Shown here piece by piece: positions 1-12,117 of a stretch of DNA of 64,000 nt. The stretch covers positions 1 through 64,000 of the forward strand of contig NW_025778060.1 in the NCBI RefSeq assembly GCF_021130785.1, given 5' to 3'. The position numbers and the translations under genes were made by a program. The stretch's first letter is position 1, and every line of letters starts with the position of its first letter. The notes beneath the pieces are model-generated. The model did no database searches. It was not told where the DNA came from and worked only from the letters and a program-made list of their open reading frames with translations. This stretch comes from Homalodisca vitripennis (taxonomy: Eukaryota; Arthropoda; Insecta; Hemiptera; Cicadellidae).

Positions 1-183
1 AAACAATACAAGAATATAAAACCGGTTTTGCAAAGGCATAACTGGTGGATGGTAAAGCAGTAGTATTAAGCGATGGATTATTTGATCCTCGCGTTTATAA
101 AATTCGATTTGTAAATAATTAATTTTAAAGCAATTTTACGAGTAGGACGTGACTCCTTACAAAAGTGTGCATACATAAATATA

Positions 184-700
184 CAGGGTGTAATTTATGT
201 CTGGAAAACACCCAAAAATCTATCCTTTCAATAAATTTTTTAAAATATAAATTTGAAAACCTCTTACAATCGTGATAGATAGATTGGGCATCTACTTTTT
301 TGGAACAATGTTTTTGTTATGTACACACCAACGGGGGACGTCCTGGCCCGAGGGTATCGTGAATATTCTTAATGGAAGCCTTATACCTTGTGATACATAA
401 TTTTTAAAAGGGTAATAGCTTACAGAATTGAATACCACACTCCGACATCTCAAAGGAAATTTAATTTCTATCCGAAAATAGAGCATTTTTAGTATTGAAA
501 ATTTACTGATGTTCAACAATGTAATTTTTTATAAACATGGTTCTTGCCACAAAATGTGTGTTACACATAATTTTTTTAGCATTTTTTAAATGTTCAATTT
601 AACAAATAAAATAAACAATTTATTTTTAAGCTGGTTTCATTAGTACAAATTTACCAGTTTTTATTACAATTGAATAAAACTTATGAGTCACTTTCTCTGA
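184..700. repeat. Left long terminal inverted arm of mariner-type element
   Basis: This arm pairs with about 2170-2684. Recognisable shared blocks, read outward to inward, are the CAGGGT terminus, a block with ACCTCTTACAATCGTGATAGA and GATTGGGCATCTAC, and an inner block ending in ACAAATTTACCA and TTTTTATTACA. The inner limit near 700 is where similarity fades. Confidence 0.75.
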
Positions 701-982
701 TTCCCTATGAATCTGTACTTGGTGTTTTCCAGTCTGCAGGAAGGTTTACAGAGACAAAGGTCACTAGCCTATGAGAAACATTTATTGTGTTATTAATCAT
801 CTGGTCTACAGGTTTCAGTTTGTTGAGCATGGAGGCTTTCACTAGGACAGGTCTAAGCTGGGGAATTACCAAATGGACAAAGGGTCATATCATTCCTGTC
901 GAGTTAATCAGTGGTCTCTGGAAGCGATTGCTGTCAACAAGTTTATCTAATTACAGTAGTTCAGTTTTTATTTGGCATTTTA

Positions 983-2104
983 ATGGAATTGTCTGAAAGA
1001 GAACGAAGTTTACTCTGTTGATGATGCGAGGATATGGCGATCGTTCAAAGATCTTATCGGGAAGTTTGTAAATTTGTTTGTTTAATGACACTTTCCAGAA
1101 AAGGAAATCCCATAAGTGTTTCAACAATATCTAAAACTATTGAGCGTTTTGAAATGACAGGGAGTGTACGTAAATCGGCCAAAGTCGGGTAGGATACAAT
1201 CTGCTAACAGATGAAGAACATGCACTAGTATGTTTTGCAAACATTTATTGAAGACCCACATACATCGCTCAGAAAAGCTGCACAGCAACATGATATGCAC
1301 CCTATGTCTGTGAGTAAGATTTTTGAAAATTAATAAATACAAACCATTTAAAAGTTCATTTAGTCCAACAGTTTAACGTGAGGATGATTACGACAGAAAG
1401 AGTTCTTTGAGTTTTGTGAACTTGTGATGCGCAAATGTGTTGAGACAATAGAGATTTTCTGACCAACATACTCTATTTCTGATGAGGCAAACTTTTTTCC
1501 TAAATGGGCTCAATGTTAACAGGCACCAATTTGGCCGTATACTGGGCTAGTGAAAACCCACAATTGGATTACTGAGTCCCACAGCCAACCACAAAAAACT
1601 GAACGTATAGGTGTGGGAAAAATTTTAGGTAACAAAATTGATGGAACCCCTTTTTCATCAATGGAAATTTATAAATGCCGAACTTTACTACAATATGCTC
1701 CAAAATGAAATAATCCCAGCTTATTCAAATTGCATCAGGGAGAATACTTTGATAATGTATGGTTTCAGCAGGATGGTGCTCCACCCCATTATGGGGAGAG
1801 CACAGGTAAGAGAGTATTTGGATTTAAGGTTTCCTCATAAATGGATTGGCCGAAGAGGAGAAATCGAATGGCCTCCAAGATCTCCGGATTTGTCACCAAT
1901 CGATTATTTCCTATGGGGTCATTTAAAATCCAATGTTTATAGAAGAAAAGCCTCATTAATTTGGAAGACCTAAGTAACAGGATTATAGAGAAGATTGCTT
2001 TGATAACTGAAGAAATGTTAGGCAACTCTGTCGAATCATTTTTACACAAATTGGGTCATTGTACGAACCGTAGAAGGAACACAGTTTCGAACAATTTGCT
2101 TTGA
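983..2104 (+). pseudogene. Tc1/mariner-superfamily transposase pseudogene
   Basis: The probable original start is ATG at 983 (MELSERER...). The frame is lost within about 12 codons, and helix-turn-helix-like coding sequence continues in another frame (TISKTIERFEMTGSVRK, about 1120-1175), followed by a stop. The catalytic half is clear: FQQDGAPPHY at about 1763-1792, then in a different frame WPPRSPDLSPIDYFLWGHLK at about 1870-1929. These are signature blocks of insect Tc1/mariner-type transposases, which cut and paste DNA with a DDE/D triad. Several frameshifts and stops separate the blocks, so no active protein is possible. The DNA-binding half resembles the DUF4817-type domain common in insect elements; that is from memory and less certain. 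Confidence 0.8.
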
Positions 2105-2169
2105 CACCAAATGCAGGTAAAAACGTTTGTTGTGTAAGACTTTTTCTAACAGCATACATTATTTTTTAT

Positions 2170-2684
2170 TTGTATAAGAAATCAATAACTCATAAGTATT
2201 TCCATATTGTACTGTAATAAAAAATGGCAAATTTGTGCTAAATAGAACTACAGCTATTAAAATGAAATTTTTGTTTTATTTAATTGAACATTTAAAAAAA
2301 ATATGCTAAAATATTAGTTGTAAACCACATTTTGTGGCATAGAACCATGTTAAAATTACATTGTTGAACATCCAGTAAATTTTCAATACTAAGAACATGC
2401 TCTTTTTTTCTGATAGAATAATTCCTTTTGAGATGCGGTTTGTGGCATTCAATTTCAGTACGCTATTACCTTTAAAATTATGTATCACAAAGGTATAGGC
2501 TATATTAAGAATATTCACGATACCTCGGCAGGACGTCTCCCCGTTGGTGTGACATAACAAAACATTGTTCCAAAAAGTAGGTAGATGCCCAATCTCTATC
2601 ACGATTGTAAGAGGTGTTCAAATTTATATTTTAAAATTATTAAAGGATATATTTGGGTGTTTCCAGACATAATGATAAACCCTG
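2170..2684. repeat. Right long terminal inverted arm of mariner-type element
   Basis: Inverted partner of 184-700. It contains TTTTGAGATGCGGTTTGTGG (about 2429-2448), a motif also found in the lone arm near 59.13 kb, which shows that related elements are present at both ends of the window. Confidence 0.75.
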
Positions 2685-2701
2685 TATATATGTATAGATA
2701 T

Positions 2702-2703
<2 letters not shown>

Positions 2704-2740
<37 letters not shown>

Positions 2741-2754
2741 TATATATATATATA
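2704..2754. repeat. (AT)n microsatellite
   Basis: About 50 bp of nearly pure AT dinucleotides interrupted by one AGT, just outside the right end of the mariner-type element. Confidence 0.95.
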
Positions 2755-2759
2755 CGTAC

Positions 2760-5700
2760 AGTAGATATAAAATTAATGGGAGTTTCTAGACCACTTTTGG
2801 GTGCAACAGAAATTCAATATAAATTCTTGTTTCATGTACCATAAACGAATCTGTGAATCACGAATGAAAAGTTACCGCATCTAAAGATGTTTGCTTCTAA
2901 TTTCTTCAGCTGTTTTAATGAAAGTCTTCGAAATCTTGATGAAAAATCTTTATTCTACAAAGGTTTATTGTAAACACATTCTTTATCTTTTATTGTCTTC
3001 TTTCCAGTTATAATCAAGTGTACTTTATCATTTTTATGTTAAAATTCTTTAATATTTTTTTCATCCAAAACAAGTCAAAAATCTGTTCGGTAAAGTGTAA
3101 TTTACAATCTTCCAATCCTGCCATAGAATTATTGTAAACCCCCGAATTTTTCTCTTAAATTTTCTTCCAATTTTCAAAAACTCTATATTTCTTATTTTCT
3201 TCTAATTGCAACAATTTCTTATATTCTTTGAACTTTAAATAACCAACCTCGTTTAATTTCCGTTAGTAGCTCCATTTATAAAGGAAAAAATGTCTTAACT
3301 AAGAATTTGAAAATCATACTCGGATTCCATATTGTCTATGTTTTATACGTGTGTCACTTTTGCTAAATTTCTCCAGGACAGTGGATATTACATATATACA
3401 TATTACGTGCGGAAATGGATAACTAAAATTACTTTTTACGTAGTTAAATTTCACTTTATAACAAATTATATTTAAACTGTATTTTTAATTAAGGAGACTA
3501 TTCAGTCTACAATAATATTTATTTTAGCGAAACAAAATGAAATAAACCGATACATAGAGTATCGAAAGACTCGACAGAACGTAATGAGAAGACTGTCATT
3601 CTTTATTGATCTTCAAAAACATCTCCTTGGACCAAGTGGAAAGGTGGAACTTATTTGCAAAGTTCCGAAACTCTAAAACATCACTAATCTACAGTTATCG
3701 CACGTTAATACAAACAGACGGACTGTAAAACGCTATGTCACACAAAAGTCCTTCGAATCATCCTTATTGATCCCAAAACGGAAAGAAAATTGTTCTTATA
3801 TGTGTTTATATTATTGTACGTCATGGAAGTAAGAACTCAGATAATGAACAAATAAATCCTTATTAAGTATTCCTCTACTATCTATATATGGGTGAACAGG
3901 GTATTCCTTTTATTAGATATAATTTGATTTTAGAAGTTTTTAAATTTATGAAAGGCAAACTAACTACTATAAAATGTTATTGAGAGGCAATGAAACTTCC
4001 CAAACATGGGGTAGATGAATATTACGTCCTACGAAATGGGATTTTGACTTATGTTACCTCATTTTACTGACTTTGTCTTTTTTCCTGTAGCAGTAACAAG
4101 TACCCAGTTCTCACCATGTCATTATAGGCATATTTACTTCCTTATGTCAGGTTTTCTTTGTGAATAGCAACTTGGGCAAGCAAAATACTTGGGTAAAATT
4201 ATTTTTATATATACGGGAAAAGATTCTGTAAATTCTCCTACATAACTTATAATTATGTGATAGATTTGAAAATGTATATACATTATACAATGTTTAGATA
4301 ACCATGGTAAATATAGGTGGTAAATATCAATGGTGGCAGTTTTTCGCACATTTAATTAAAAAAAATATGAAAATTCCACATATTTAAAAAACACTGGTTT
4401 TTTAAAATTAGTTTTTAAAATTAATTTATATAAAACTCAAAACGTAACTACTTCTTGTATTATTTAATATGAGAGAAGAAAGACAGAGCAACAATAATCC
4501 AGGATCTTGTCGTTACGGAAAAGGTTGGTCAGTGAAAAATTATCTGCCATTTTGATATTTTGATATTTTACACAGAAACTAATATTACTGACAGTTTGTA
4601 TATAATATAATATACATCATTTATTCGTTTTTCATATTTGAACCTCATATTTGAGGAGCTATAAAATGTCTAGATTATTGACCATTATAATGGACCATAA
4701 CCAAAATTGCTGGTCATCATAGGTCAGACTAAGCAACATGTAATTTTCAATAATTTGAATTTTTATTATTTTACATTAAAGATATGACTCTTTAATCATG
4801 TCATAGCAAACAATCACTTGCACTATAGACATAATTTCTATGGAAGGTAAAAAAATAAAAACTACCCAACTTTGTTCGCTTGCTTCCTGAGAGAAAGGGA
4901 GAAATTAGAATAGGTACAGTTTGGTAGTAAGATACGCCTCCGATCGAGAAACCCAATAGGGATTTAAGTTACTTTTGATATTATTTTACAGACAAGAAGA
5001 TATAAGGTAAGAAAATGTATTCCGATATTACATAGTGAAATACGAGTCTCAGAATTAATGAATAGTAGTTCTTTCCTATTGTAAGTACTGTACTAAGAGT
5101 CACAATTAATTACTGACTTCAGAGCTTTAGTATTCATATAATCTGCAATTTAGTTTGTCTTATGTTAAATGATATATTACAAATAAATAATCAAAAGCTT
5201 ATATATCAAAGAGGCAAGTCCCTAGGGGTGAATGTTATGTTTTTGCACTCCTGTAAAAATATACATTTCGTATGAATAATACATCTTTAAATTTCACTTA
5301 CGTTTAGCCTTCCTAATTGTTAAAAGGAAAGACAGTTAACACAAATATAAGAGCTAATAGTATAACATTTTATTGCATTATATACCTAAAAAAGCTCGTG
5401 CAAAACACATCGTTTCAAATTTTGTGTGTGAAATTGCTCAATATAGATATCAATTAACAATAGCATTAATTACTGTGAGAAAAGTGTATCTGTTTACATA
5501 TTATTGCAATGCCTCATTCACAGTAATGGTTCTAAAGAGATTAATTCATTTCAAATACAACTAATGTTAACGGTGAATTGCCATAGATAAAGCATTAGCC
5601 TAGTTCTGCTTTTGTTGTTCCACCAACAATAGAAACGATTATATTATTTTATAATATGCTAATATTAATATATAATTTTAAATTGATGATGTGAATCATG

Positions 5701-6090
5701 TGTAACGTATAAGTAAAAATAAAAATAATAAAAATCAACAATCAAAATTTATGTATTTAAATAAAACTGGATTTAATCTCCCACAGTCTCGGAGTAAAAT
5801 TAAATATCTAAGGCTTTTTTTAGCTTGATGTTCCAACTTGCAGGAATTATGACTCACCTACTTTTTTTAGATTAGAATATTTAAACATTTATGAACCTAA
5901 ACTAAAACTATTTTACGTCATGAATTTGTAATGAGGAATGCTGGTCCTGCACAATTGTTTTCTTTAAAAATAAGAAACGTTGACATGTGAAGTAAATTCA
6001 AATATAAGCACTTTTATTCATTAAGTAATGAGTTGTGCAAACTGCTCTTAATCCAGCTAAATTCGAACGTTTACTACTTCATTGGCGTGA
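2760..6090. other. AT-rich non-coding stretch, nothing recognised
   Basis: There is no ORF with recognisable coding character. Short open frames here are AT-biased and mostly begin at non-ATG codons. I see no RNA gene, transposon end or strong tandem repeat. Confidence 0.6.
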
Positions 6091-6580
6091 CACCAAGTCA
6101 AAGTCAAATAGTTTATTGCAAAAAACATGTTAACATGTATAACAAACGTCTATAGATGTAAATTAAAATAATTTTGCCTTTTATCCCAAAATATCCATTT
6201 TTACATACAGTTTTTACATTCCTTCAATCTCATTCATACGCCAATTCTATCCACTTCCAACGTCGGGCTCAGTATTTTAAATGATCGGTCTCCCAGTTGT
6301 GTGCCATAAATTCGCCGAGATAAAAAGCCTTTGACGCTAAAAAGCGATTGCGAATTTTTAACGCGATGGGTGTTGGGGCACTTGTGACGGAATGTGGTAA
6401 TCTTTTGATTAAATGAACACCAGCCTGTGAGGGCAAGTGCTCATAAGCAACCGTTCTGTGTCTTTCAGTTCGGTAGCTGTCTCTGCCTCTATCTCATACT
6501 CATGTATGTCTCGGCCCCTTATCAGGGCACATCTTGACTTACAGAACTAAAATGGTTTGCAAAATGTTGAGACAGCAGAG

Positions 6581-7450
6581 TCAACAGTTGCAATTGTTTT
6601 GAAAGTTTGTTTCTCTGAAATTTATTTTTACGACTATTCGAATAGCTTTTTTTTGAAATTTGAACGCTCTTAAAATTGATTGTTTGCACATGTCCCCCAC
6701 AAAATCAATGCGTACGAAAGGATTGGATAAATCAGACAATAATACGCCGTCATCAGTACTTGATGAGGACAGCATTTGGCGAGGGACCTCAAAACATAAT
6801 TGCCTGAAGACCAATTTTGCACAAACCAAGTCGATGAGTGAATTCCCTGTCAACTCTCGATATAGGTGTATACCAAGGAACTTCGTGGCATAGACTTGTT
6901 CTAGCATGGAATCTACTAGCATGATGCCATTTTCTGATTCTACAGAGCGCAATGAAAATTCAAAAAGTTTTGATTTAGAAGAATTTGTTGTCAGATTGAG
7001 GCTTTGAAAGTACTGAACACAGTTGTTGAGGTCAACAAATGCCTGATGTTCCACAGCCGTCTTTGAATTTCCACTGGAGCATACAGTTGTGTCATCAGCA
7101 TACTGCACGAGTTTTCCATGCACAAGTGATGATCCTGTGTCATTGACATAGACTAATAAAATTATTGGACTAAGAATGGAGCCTAGAGGGACAACATTTT
7201 CTCATTTCAATTGGGTTTGCAACGTCGTTTTCAATCCGAACAAACTTGTGATCGATGACTTAGAAATGAACTAAGCCACGATAGCGGCACTCCTCTAATG
7301 CGACGGGATTCCAATTTGTCTAGCAATTTGGTGTGGTCTACGCAATCGAACGCTTTAGTAAGGTCGAGAAACACACCAGTTGTGGAATTTCGATGTTCTA
7401 TTCCCTCCATAACCATGTCTACCAGACTCCCGACTGCTTTTTTATTGTCG
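6581..7450 (-). pseudogene. LINE 1 reverse transcriptase remnant
   Basis: Minus-strand motifs in order: LDLTKAFDCVDH (within 7231-7416, the RT domain carrying the first catalytic aspartate), VVPLGSILSPIILLVYVND (about 7195-7140, the conserved PQGS-type block), and VQYADDTTV (about 7105), the catalytic YADD box. The blocks lie in different frames, and the region 7200-7260 is disrupted. The ADD aspartates survive, but the gene as a whole cannot be translated. It would have copied its own RNA at nicked chromosomal DNA. Confidence 0.85.
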
Positions 7451-7929
7451 ACCTGCCCTTTCTATAACCAAATTGATCCTTTGAAATCTAATCGTGTTTT
7501 TTTAAAAACTGAAGCATTCTTATAAAAACAGTTTTTCATATATTTTGCTCAGAACAAGGCAAAATTGAGACAGGAATATAATTGTTAATTGACAATGGAT
7601 CTTAAAATATTTATTTTCAGTGCTTCTGTTTATTTCGGATAAAACCTTGACTCTTTCTCTCGAAAACCAGAATTCCTTTAGTGATCCAATTTTTGTGTGC
7701 CTTTTTGTGCAAAATCTAACTTAGTTGGTCAGCAAATGGCGAGGGTAAAGATTTAGAACAGTCATTAAACATTTTTAAAATGCTGCTACTACATTATCTG
7801 AAAAACCTCCATAAAAGTCCAAGTTTCTTTTTGAAAGTAATTTGTTGAAGAGAACGATATTTTTCTGGCCTCGTGTCTCTTATTGTTTTGAATATTTTGG
7901 GCTCCCTTTTAAGCTTTTCTCCAATTATT

Positions 7930-8640
7930 ACGGCTTCTTGGCCATAGTGGTCTGATATTGCCGTATTAACCACAGACACTGCCACATTTGGAAGATTCGT
8001 GACAATGTTGTCAATTGCCGATGCTGTTAGTAGGCGTCAATATTGTAGGTGCTTTCACTAGCAGCTTAAGATGAAATGATCTTAATAGATCTGCAAGTCT
8101 AACACTGGAAGGATGAACGCTGTCCTAGAGCGTGAAAGTTGAAATCTCCCATAAAAATGAAATCTTGATTGTGATTGGTCAAATTAATCTGTTAATAAAA
8201 GTTGTAATTTTGCGAAAAATTAGTCTTCATTGCCACTGGGAAATCTGTATATTCCAACCACTGCTAATTTTATAATGCACTGCTAATGAGTTTCTTTGAA
8301 TTTTGATTCCGGCTGCTTCGAAATCTTTTTCGATTGTTTCTTTGATTTCAAAAATTGAGGCTTTTTAAAAACATGTTTAAAAAAATATTGCCATATACCA
8401 CCTCCTTTCGATTGATGTCGAAAGTACGCGTACGCGTTTTTCCATGTTGAAATTTGGAAATTTTACAAAGATCTATGATTTGCCTGTTAAACCGTTCTCA
8501 GTTATGACAAGCAAATCAGATTTTATATCTTCGCACAAGAGATGAATTTCATCCAGTTTTGTTAGTAGGAAATTGGGCATTTTGATGAAGCAGCCAATAA
8601 TGGTTCTAATTAGAAAATGTTAAAATTGTTTGTTTCTGAT
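7930..8640 (-). pseudogene. LINE 1 AP-type endonuclease remnant
   Basis: Translated in pieces on the minus strand, this stretch gives LLVITENGLT near 8480 (the region of the catalytic Glu), DFIFMGDFNFHALGQ near 8150 (the GDFN box), and ISDHYGQ near 7950 (the SDH box with the catalytic His). These three boxes in this order define the exonuclease-endonuclease-phosphatase fold used by LINEs to nick their target. They are separated by frameshifts and stops. Confidence 0.75.
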
Positions 8641-8689
8641 ATTTTGAGTATGTCAATTTAGTCCTTCGTTGGAGAGTGGGGTCCCTAAA

Positions 8690-8942
8690 AAACAGTTTTA
8701 TTGCTGGTCGGTGAATGGTCGGGCTTTCGTTTCATACTTTTACCACCGCTCTTGACAGCCTTAGCGGAGTGTCCTTGGCCAGCGCCGGAGACAGCGGCGA
8801 TGTTGGCTGCGAGGTCCTGGACACAGGCGGGGGGAGGAGGGACGCTCACAAGCAGAGAGAGCAGGAGCAGTCTGGTGCAGAGGCGGGGGGACGTGCAGCA
8901 GTCGACTGAGCGCAGGGACAGAGGGCTCCCACCACAAGAATA
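8690..8942 (-). pseudogene. GC-rich ORF1/5' segment of LINE 1
   Basis: This 250-bp block is far richer in G and C than everything around it. It is open on the minus strand in the frame spanning 8685-9038. The open frame begins at a non-ATG codon outside the GC-rich block, so the start is unknown. The product would be rich in Ser, Pro, Ala and Lys, and the frame stops just before the endonuclease. That position fits the C-terminal part of LINE ORF1 or a GC-rich internal promoter and leader. I recognise no domain. Confidence 0.45.
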
Positions 8943-9514
8943 AATGAATTTATTTCCCATATAGAAATTCCACAATACAATCATTTGAACCATTGAGAGA
9001 AGAAAACTTGGCCCAAATTTTACAAGTAGTTTGGCCAATTACAAACACTATATAAATTACAATTCCTTAATCAGCAAACCAGTCTAATGATTAAATAACT
9101 GATTAGTTAGTTTAATCTAAACTAAATCTAAATCTAAAATTTATCTAAAATAAACTAATTAGAGTCTAGCATTATGCTCATTACAAGTTGTATGCCCGCT
9201 GTAAGCATCTGTGGGCAGAGAGAATTCATTTAAAAAATGCTTGAAAACCACTACTCTAGCACGTCGGTGAAACACCTTACATCCTTCTGACCCATAAAGC
9301 CAAGCGACTGTCCTTTTTACAAAAGTACTTCATATTGATTGAGTTCATAATTTGAAGCGGAAGTTGGTTGAAAAACTTAGGGCCTAGGTATTGAATGGAA
9401 TGGCGGGAAAATAGATCTGTTGAACTTTTGGTAGTTTTAAACGATTTATTTACGAAGCTTCTCGTATTGTAAATACGGTCATTTGGTATAATACTTTTCT
9501 TCTATTTCCGCCTC

Positions 9515-11147
9515 CTAAAAAAAAAACAGTCTCAGGACCTTAAATATAAAGAGATGTTGAACAGGTAGGATTTGTAGCTCTTGAAATAAAGGGAACGAGC
9601 TTGATCGTTTAGATTTTGTAAGAGTTATTCGAAGAAAAAAGTTTTGAATTGTTCTTATCTTATCTATTGAAGTTTTGTAAGTAAACCCCCCCCCCAGCAA
9701 GGTAGAGCATACTGTAGTTTTGAATTGATTAATGCAAAAATAAAAGGTCTTAAAAGTTTAGAATTACAAAAATTTCTTAAAAAATAAAAATTTTCTTATT
9801 TGTGATCTTAAATTTTGAGTGCAAGTCTAAAATGTGCGGTTCAAAGGTAAGTTTTTCATCAAGCTAAAGACCAAAATATTGTATTGATTTCAATTTTTTA
9901 AAGGTTGACAGCTACATAATTGAAAATTTCAGTTTAGTGAATGGAAAATTAAAGGAGAAGGTAAGTCAAAACAAAAAAATCAAAATTTATATAAAATTTG
10001 TTTTACTGACATTCACTTGCATTTTATTTATTAAACACCATTTTCTTAGTAGTAGGAGATCAGAGTTAAATTGAATTAAGTAAGAAGGCCAGAATCTTTT
10101 TCATCTTTTCCTTTAAAATTAATATCTAATAATGTCATTTATAAATATTAAGAAAAGAGTGGCAGAGGTCGTTGACCCTTGCGGGACACCTGCTTGAGCT
10201 ATGATGGGTCACTAAAGTTATTATTTATCTTTAAACCTGCTGTCTTCTTCCGGTAATAAAAACTGTGGAACAAATTCAGAGCTATTCCTCTGATACCATC
10301 AGTTTCTAATCTGTTTTAAAAAAATCTCATGATCTACCATATCAAAAGCTTTTCTGAAATCGACAAATAAGCCCGTTGGTTTTTTTGTTTTGAATTTAAA
10401 GCCCATTAAAAGTTAGTTCAGTTACATTTTATTAAAGCACTTTCTATCGATCTGCCCTTAATAAAACCAAATTGTTTGTCACTAAAAAATTGTGATATAT
10501 TAAGAAATTTGGTTAACCTTATCAACATAATTTTCTCAATTTAATTTAGAAAAAACAGAAAGAAGACTAATAGGTCTTTAGATCGTCTAGTTTATAAGAA
10601 TTTGGGTTTTTATTAAAATAGGAACTTAGTTTTAAACTTTCTGGAAAAATACCACTAGAAAAAACTGTATATTAATGATATAAAACCAAAACTGGCGCAA
10701 TTTCTTTTATTATATTTTTCAACAGACGAACGTTAATTTTGTCAAAGCCAGTGGATTTTTTTGTTTTTTAGGATATGAACAACAGCTGTTACTTCATCCA
10801 CGGTGGTAGGAGTTATAAAGAAGTAATTACGTATAACACGGGTAGGGAATGTTTCATTAGAGGGTGCTGAACCTTGTTGGACTGACTGTACTGAGATAAG
10901 ATGCCTATTGATTACCTGGGCAATAGAGAGCGGGTCCGTTATCACTGTCGCGTTATCAAGCTTCAATCCGGTCGACGCATTTATCTTTGTTGCCTCCAGT
11001 TGAGCCATTGATTATTTTCCATTGTTGTGAAATGTCTCCTTTACAGTTTTCTAACATATTTGAATAATAATTATTTTTTACAAAATCAATTTCAGATTTT
11101 AAGTTTGTGGAGAAATTTCTTAAAATAGTTAATAAATTCTGTATCAT
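9515..11147 (-). pseudogene. LINE 2 reverse transcriptase remnant
   Basis: Recognisable minus-strand blocks: QQWKIINGSTG and the following linker (11147-10742), FVDFRKAFDMVDHEIF (about 10383-10336, RT motif with catalytic Asp), AGVPQGSTTSATLF (about 10200-10155, fingers/palm block), and KIRTIQNFFLRI with PLFQELQILPVQHLFIFK (9700-9515, the C-terminal region following RT). They lie in different frames with stops between. I did not find an intact YADD box, and the stretch around 10.0-10.1 kb is heavily altered. Confidence 0.8.
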
Positions 11148-11391
11148 ATGGTCTTCTTTTTCGAGATTTTAAAAAAGTTTTTTTCGTTTTCCAATGTTTT
11201 TAAGTAGTTTTGATGTAATCCACGGACTCAGCAAATTGGATTTTCTCAGTTTTACACAGTCTAAAGAAACTATCCTGTTACTATTAATTATAATATTATC
11301 TAGAAATTTTATAAAACCTATCATAACATAATTGACATCGTTTTCAAAGTACACTTCACTCCAATCAATGTTTCTTAATTCAATCTTAACC

Positions 11392-11610
11392 TTATTTATA
11401 GTCTATTTTATACTTAAATGCATTAACAACACTATTATCAATAGCCTCTATTGTCTGCTTACTACATTTAAAGTGCCAAAAACATAGTGGTCGGTTAATA
11501 CCTAACTCAAATACATCACTATAGAATGTATTTATATATCTATTTCTAACAAAGATATGATCAATACTGGTTCGTGAATTATCAGTAATTCTAGTAGGTT
11601 TATTTATCAA
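11392..11610 (-). pseudogene. LINE 2 endonuclease C-terminal fragment
   Basis: This 72-codon open piece contains TRITDNSRTSIDHIFVRNR, the conserved 'T..S.T.IDHIF' block of LINE endonucleases, followed by a region where the SDH box would be expected but is altered. The fragments upstream (11.6-11.8 kb) are too decayed to follow. Confidence 0.75.
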
Positions 11611-11841
11611 GGAAACAAAACCATTACTATTTAAAATATCCTTGTTAAGAATACGTTACTTGTGTTTCCTCTAGTAAGTTAATATTTATATCACTAATAT
11701 AAATAACGTTATTTCTTAATTCAGTGACAAGTTGAGTAAGTTCAAGCAAAAAGGAGTTCTCATGTACATTTTGTAATCTATATATAAGCAAGACTAATTT
11801 TAAAAAACATATTATTTAATTTGACCTCAAGAAAAAGGGCA

Positions 11842-12117
11842 TCAGCAGAAGTCATATATATTTGATAACAAGATTTCTTTGCAGTCTATTGATTCATCAA
11901 CAAAACACACTTGATCGGCCAGCAGTCTCTTGCCGGGCAATCGCAGATGCATGCCGTAGTTTGTAAACCAGTATCTTCCAATCGAATTGAATTCCATTAG
12001 CTCAACTCCCTCATATCGAACGCAAAGCTCTTCTATGAAGAAGTTGACGAGGACAATTTGCTGGTTTACGGCATGGTTCCAGAGGAGATCGTGGCGACGG
12101 AGATCGTATGACAACAC
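11842..12117 (-). pseudogene. SGNH-esterase-like C-terminus of a LINE ORF1
   Basis: A 91-codon open piece includes IEELCVRYEGVELMEF and YGMHLRLPGKRLLA. I recognise the second block as the C-terminal catalytic (Asp)-His region of SGNH/GDSL-like esterase domains carried in ORF1 of CR1/L2-type insect LINEs; the His of GMHLR would be the catalytic residue. It lies directly upstream of the LINE 2 endonuclease in the same orientation, which supports the assignment. The N-terminal Ser block is not visible, so the fragment is 5'-truncated. Confidence 0.5.

Larger units (their letters stand above)
184..2684 (+). mobile_element. Tc1/mariner-superfamily DNA transposon with long inverted arms, decayed
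   Basis: The left end CAGGGTGTAATTTATGTCTGG (from 184) reads again on the opposite strand as CAGGGTTTATCATTATGTCTGG ending at 2684. Each end abuts a TA dinucleotide (182-183 and 2685-2686), the usual target duplication of the IS630-Tc1-mariner superfamily. Inverted similarity continues inward for about 500 bp on both sides with many substitutions and indels, leaving a ~1.4-kb core that holds a broken transposase. The arms are far longer than the ~30-bp ends of classical mariners. The divergence of the arms and the broken gene mark an old, immobile copy. Family assignment rests on the transposase motifs described separately. Confidence 0.8.
6095..8942 (-). mobile_element. Non-LTR retrotransposon (LINE 1), degenerate, minus strand
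   Basis: Read on the minus strand, the order is a GC-rich ORF1-like segment (8942-8690), an endonuclease (about 8640-7930), a reverse transcriptase (about 7450-6580), then a 3' end with an AATAAA signal and the short tandem TTTGACTTTGACTT near 6102-6117. Endonuclease plus RT with a short tandem 3' tail is typical of the jockey/CR1 group. Stops and frameshifts are spread throughout. The 5' boundary at 8942 is inferred from the sharp GC change and the apparent 3' end of the next LINE there. Confidence 0.75.

Noticed and set aside
4134..4349. 71-codon minus-strand frame
   Set aside because: Low-complexity AT-rich composition, no motif, no supporting context.
8701..8943. 80-codon plus-strand GC-rich frame
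   Set aside because: Antisense shadow of the LINE 1 ORF1-like segment; GC-rich sequence has few stops in any frame.
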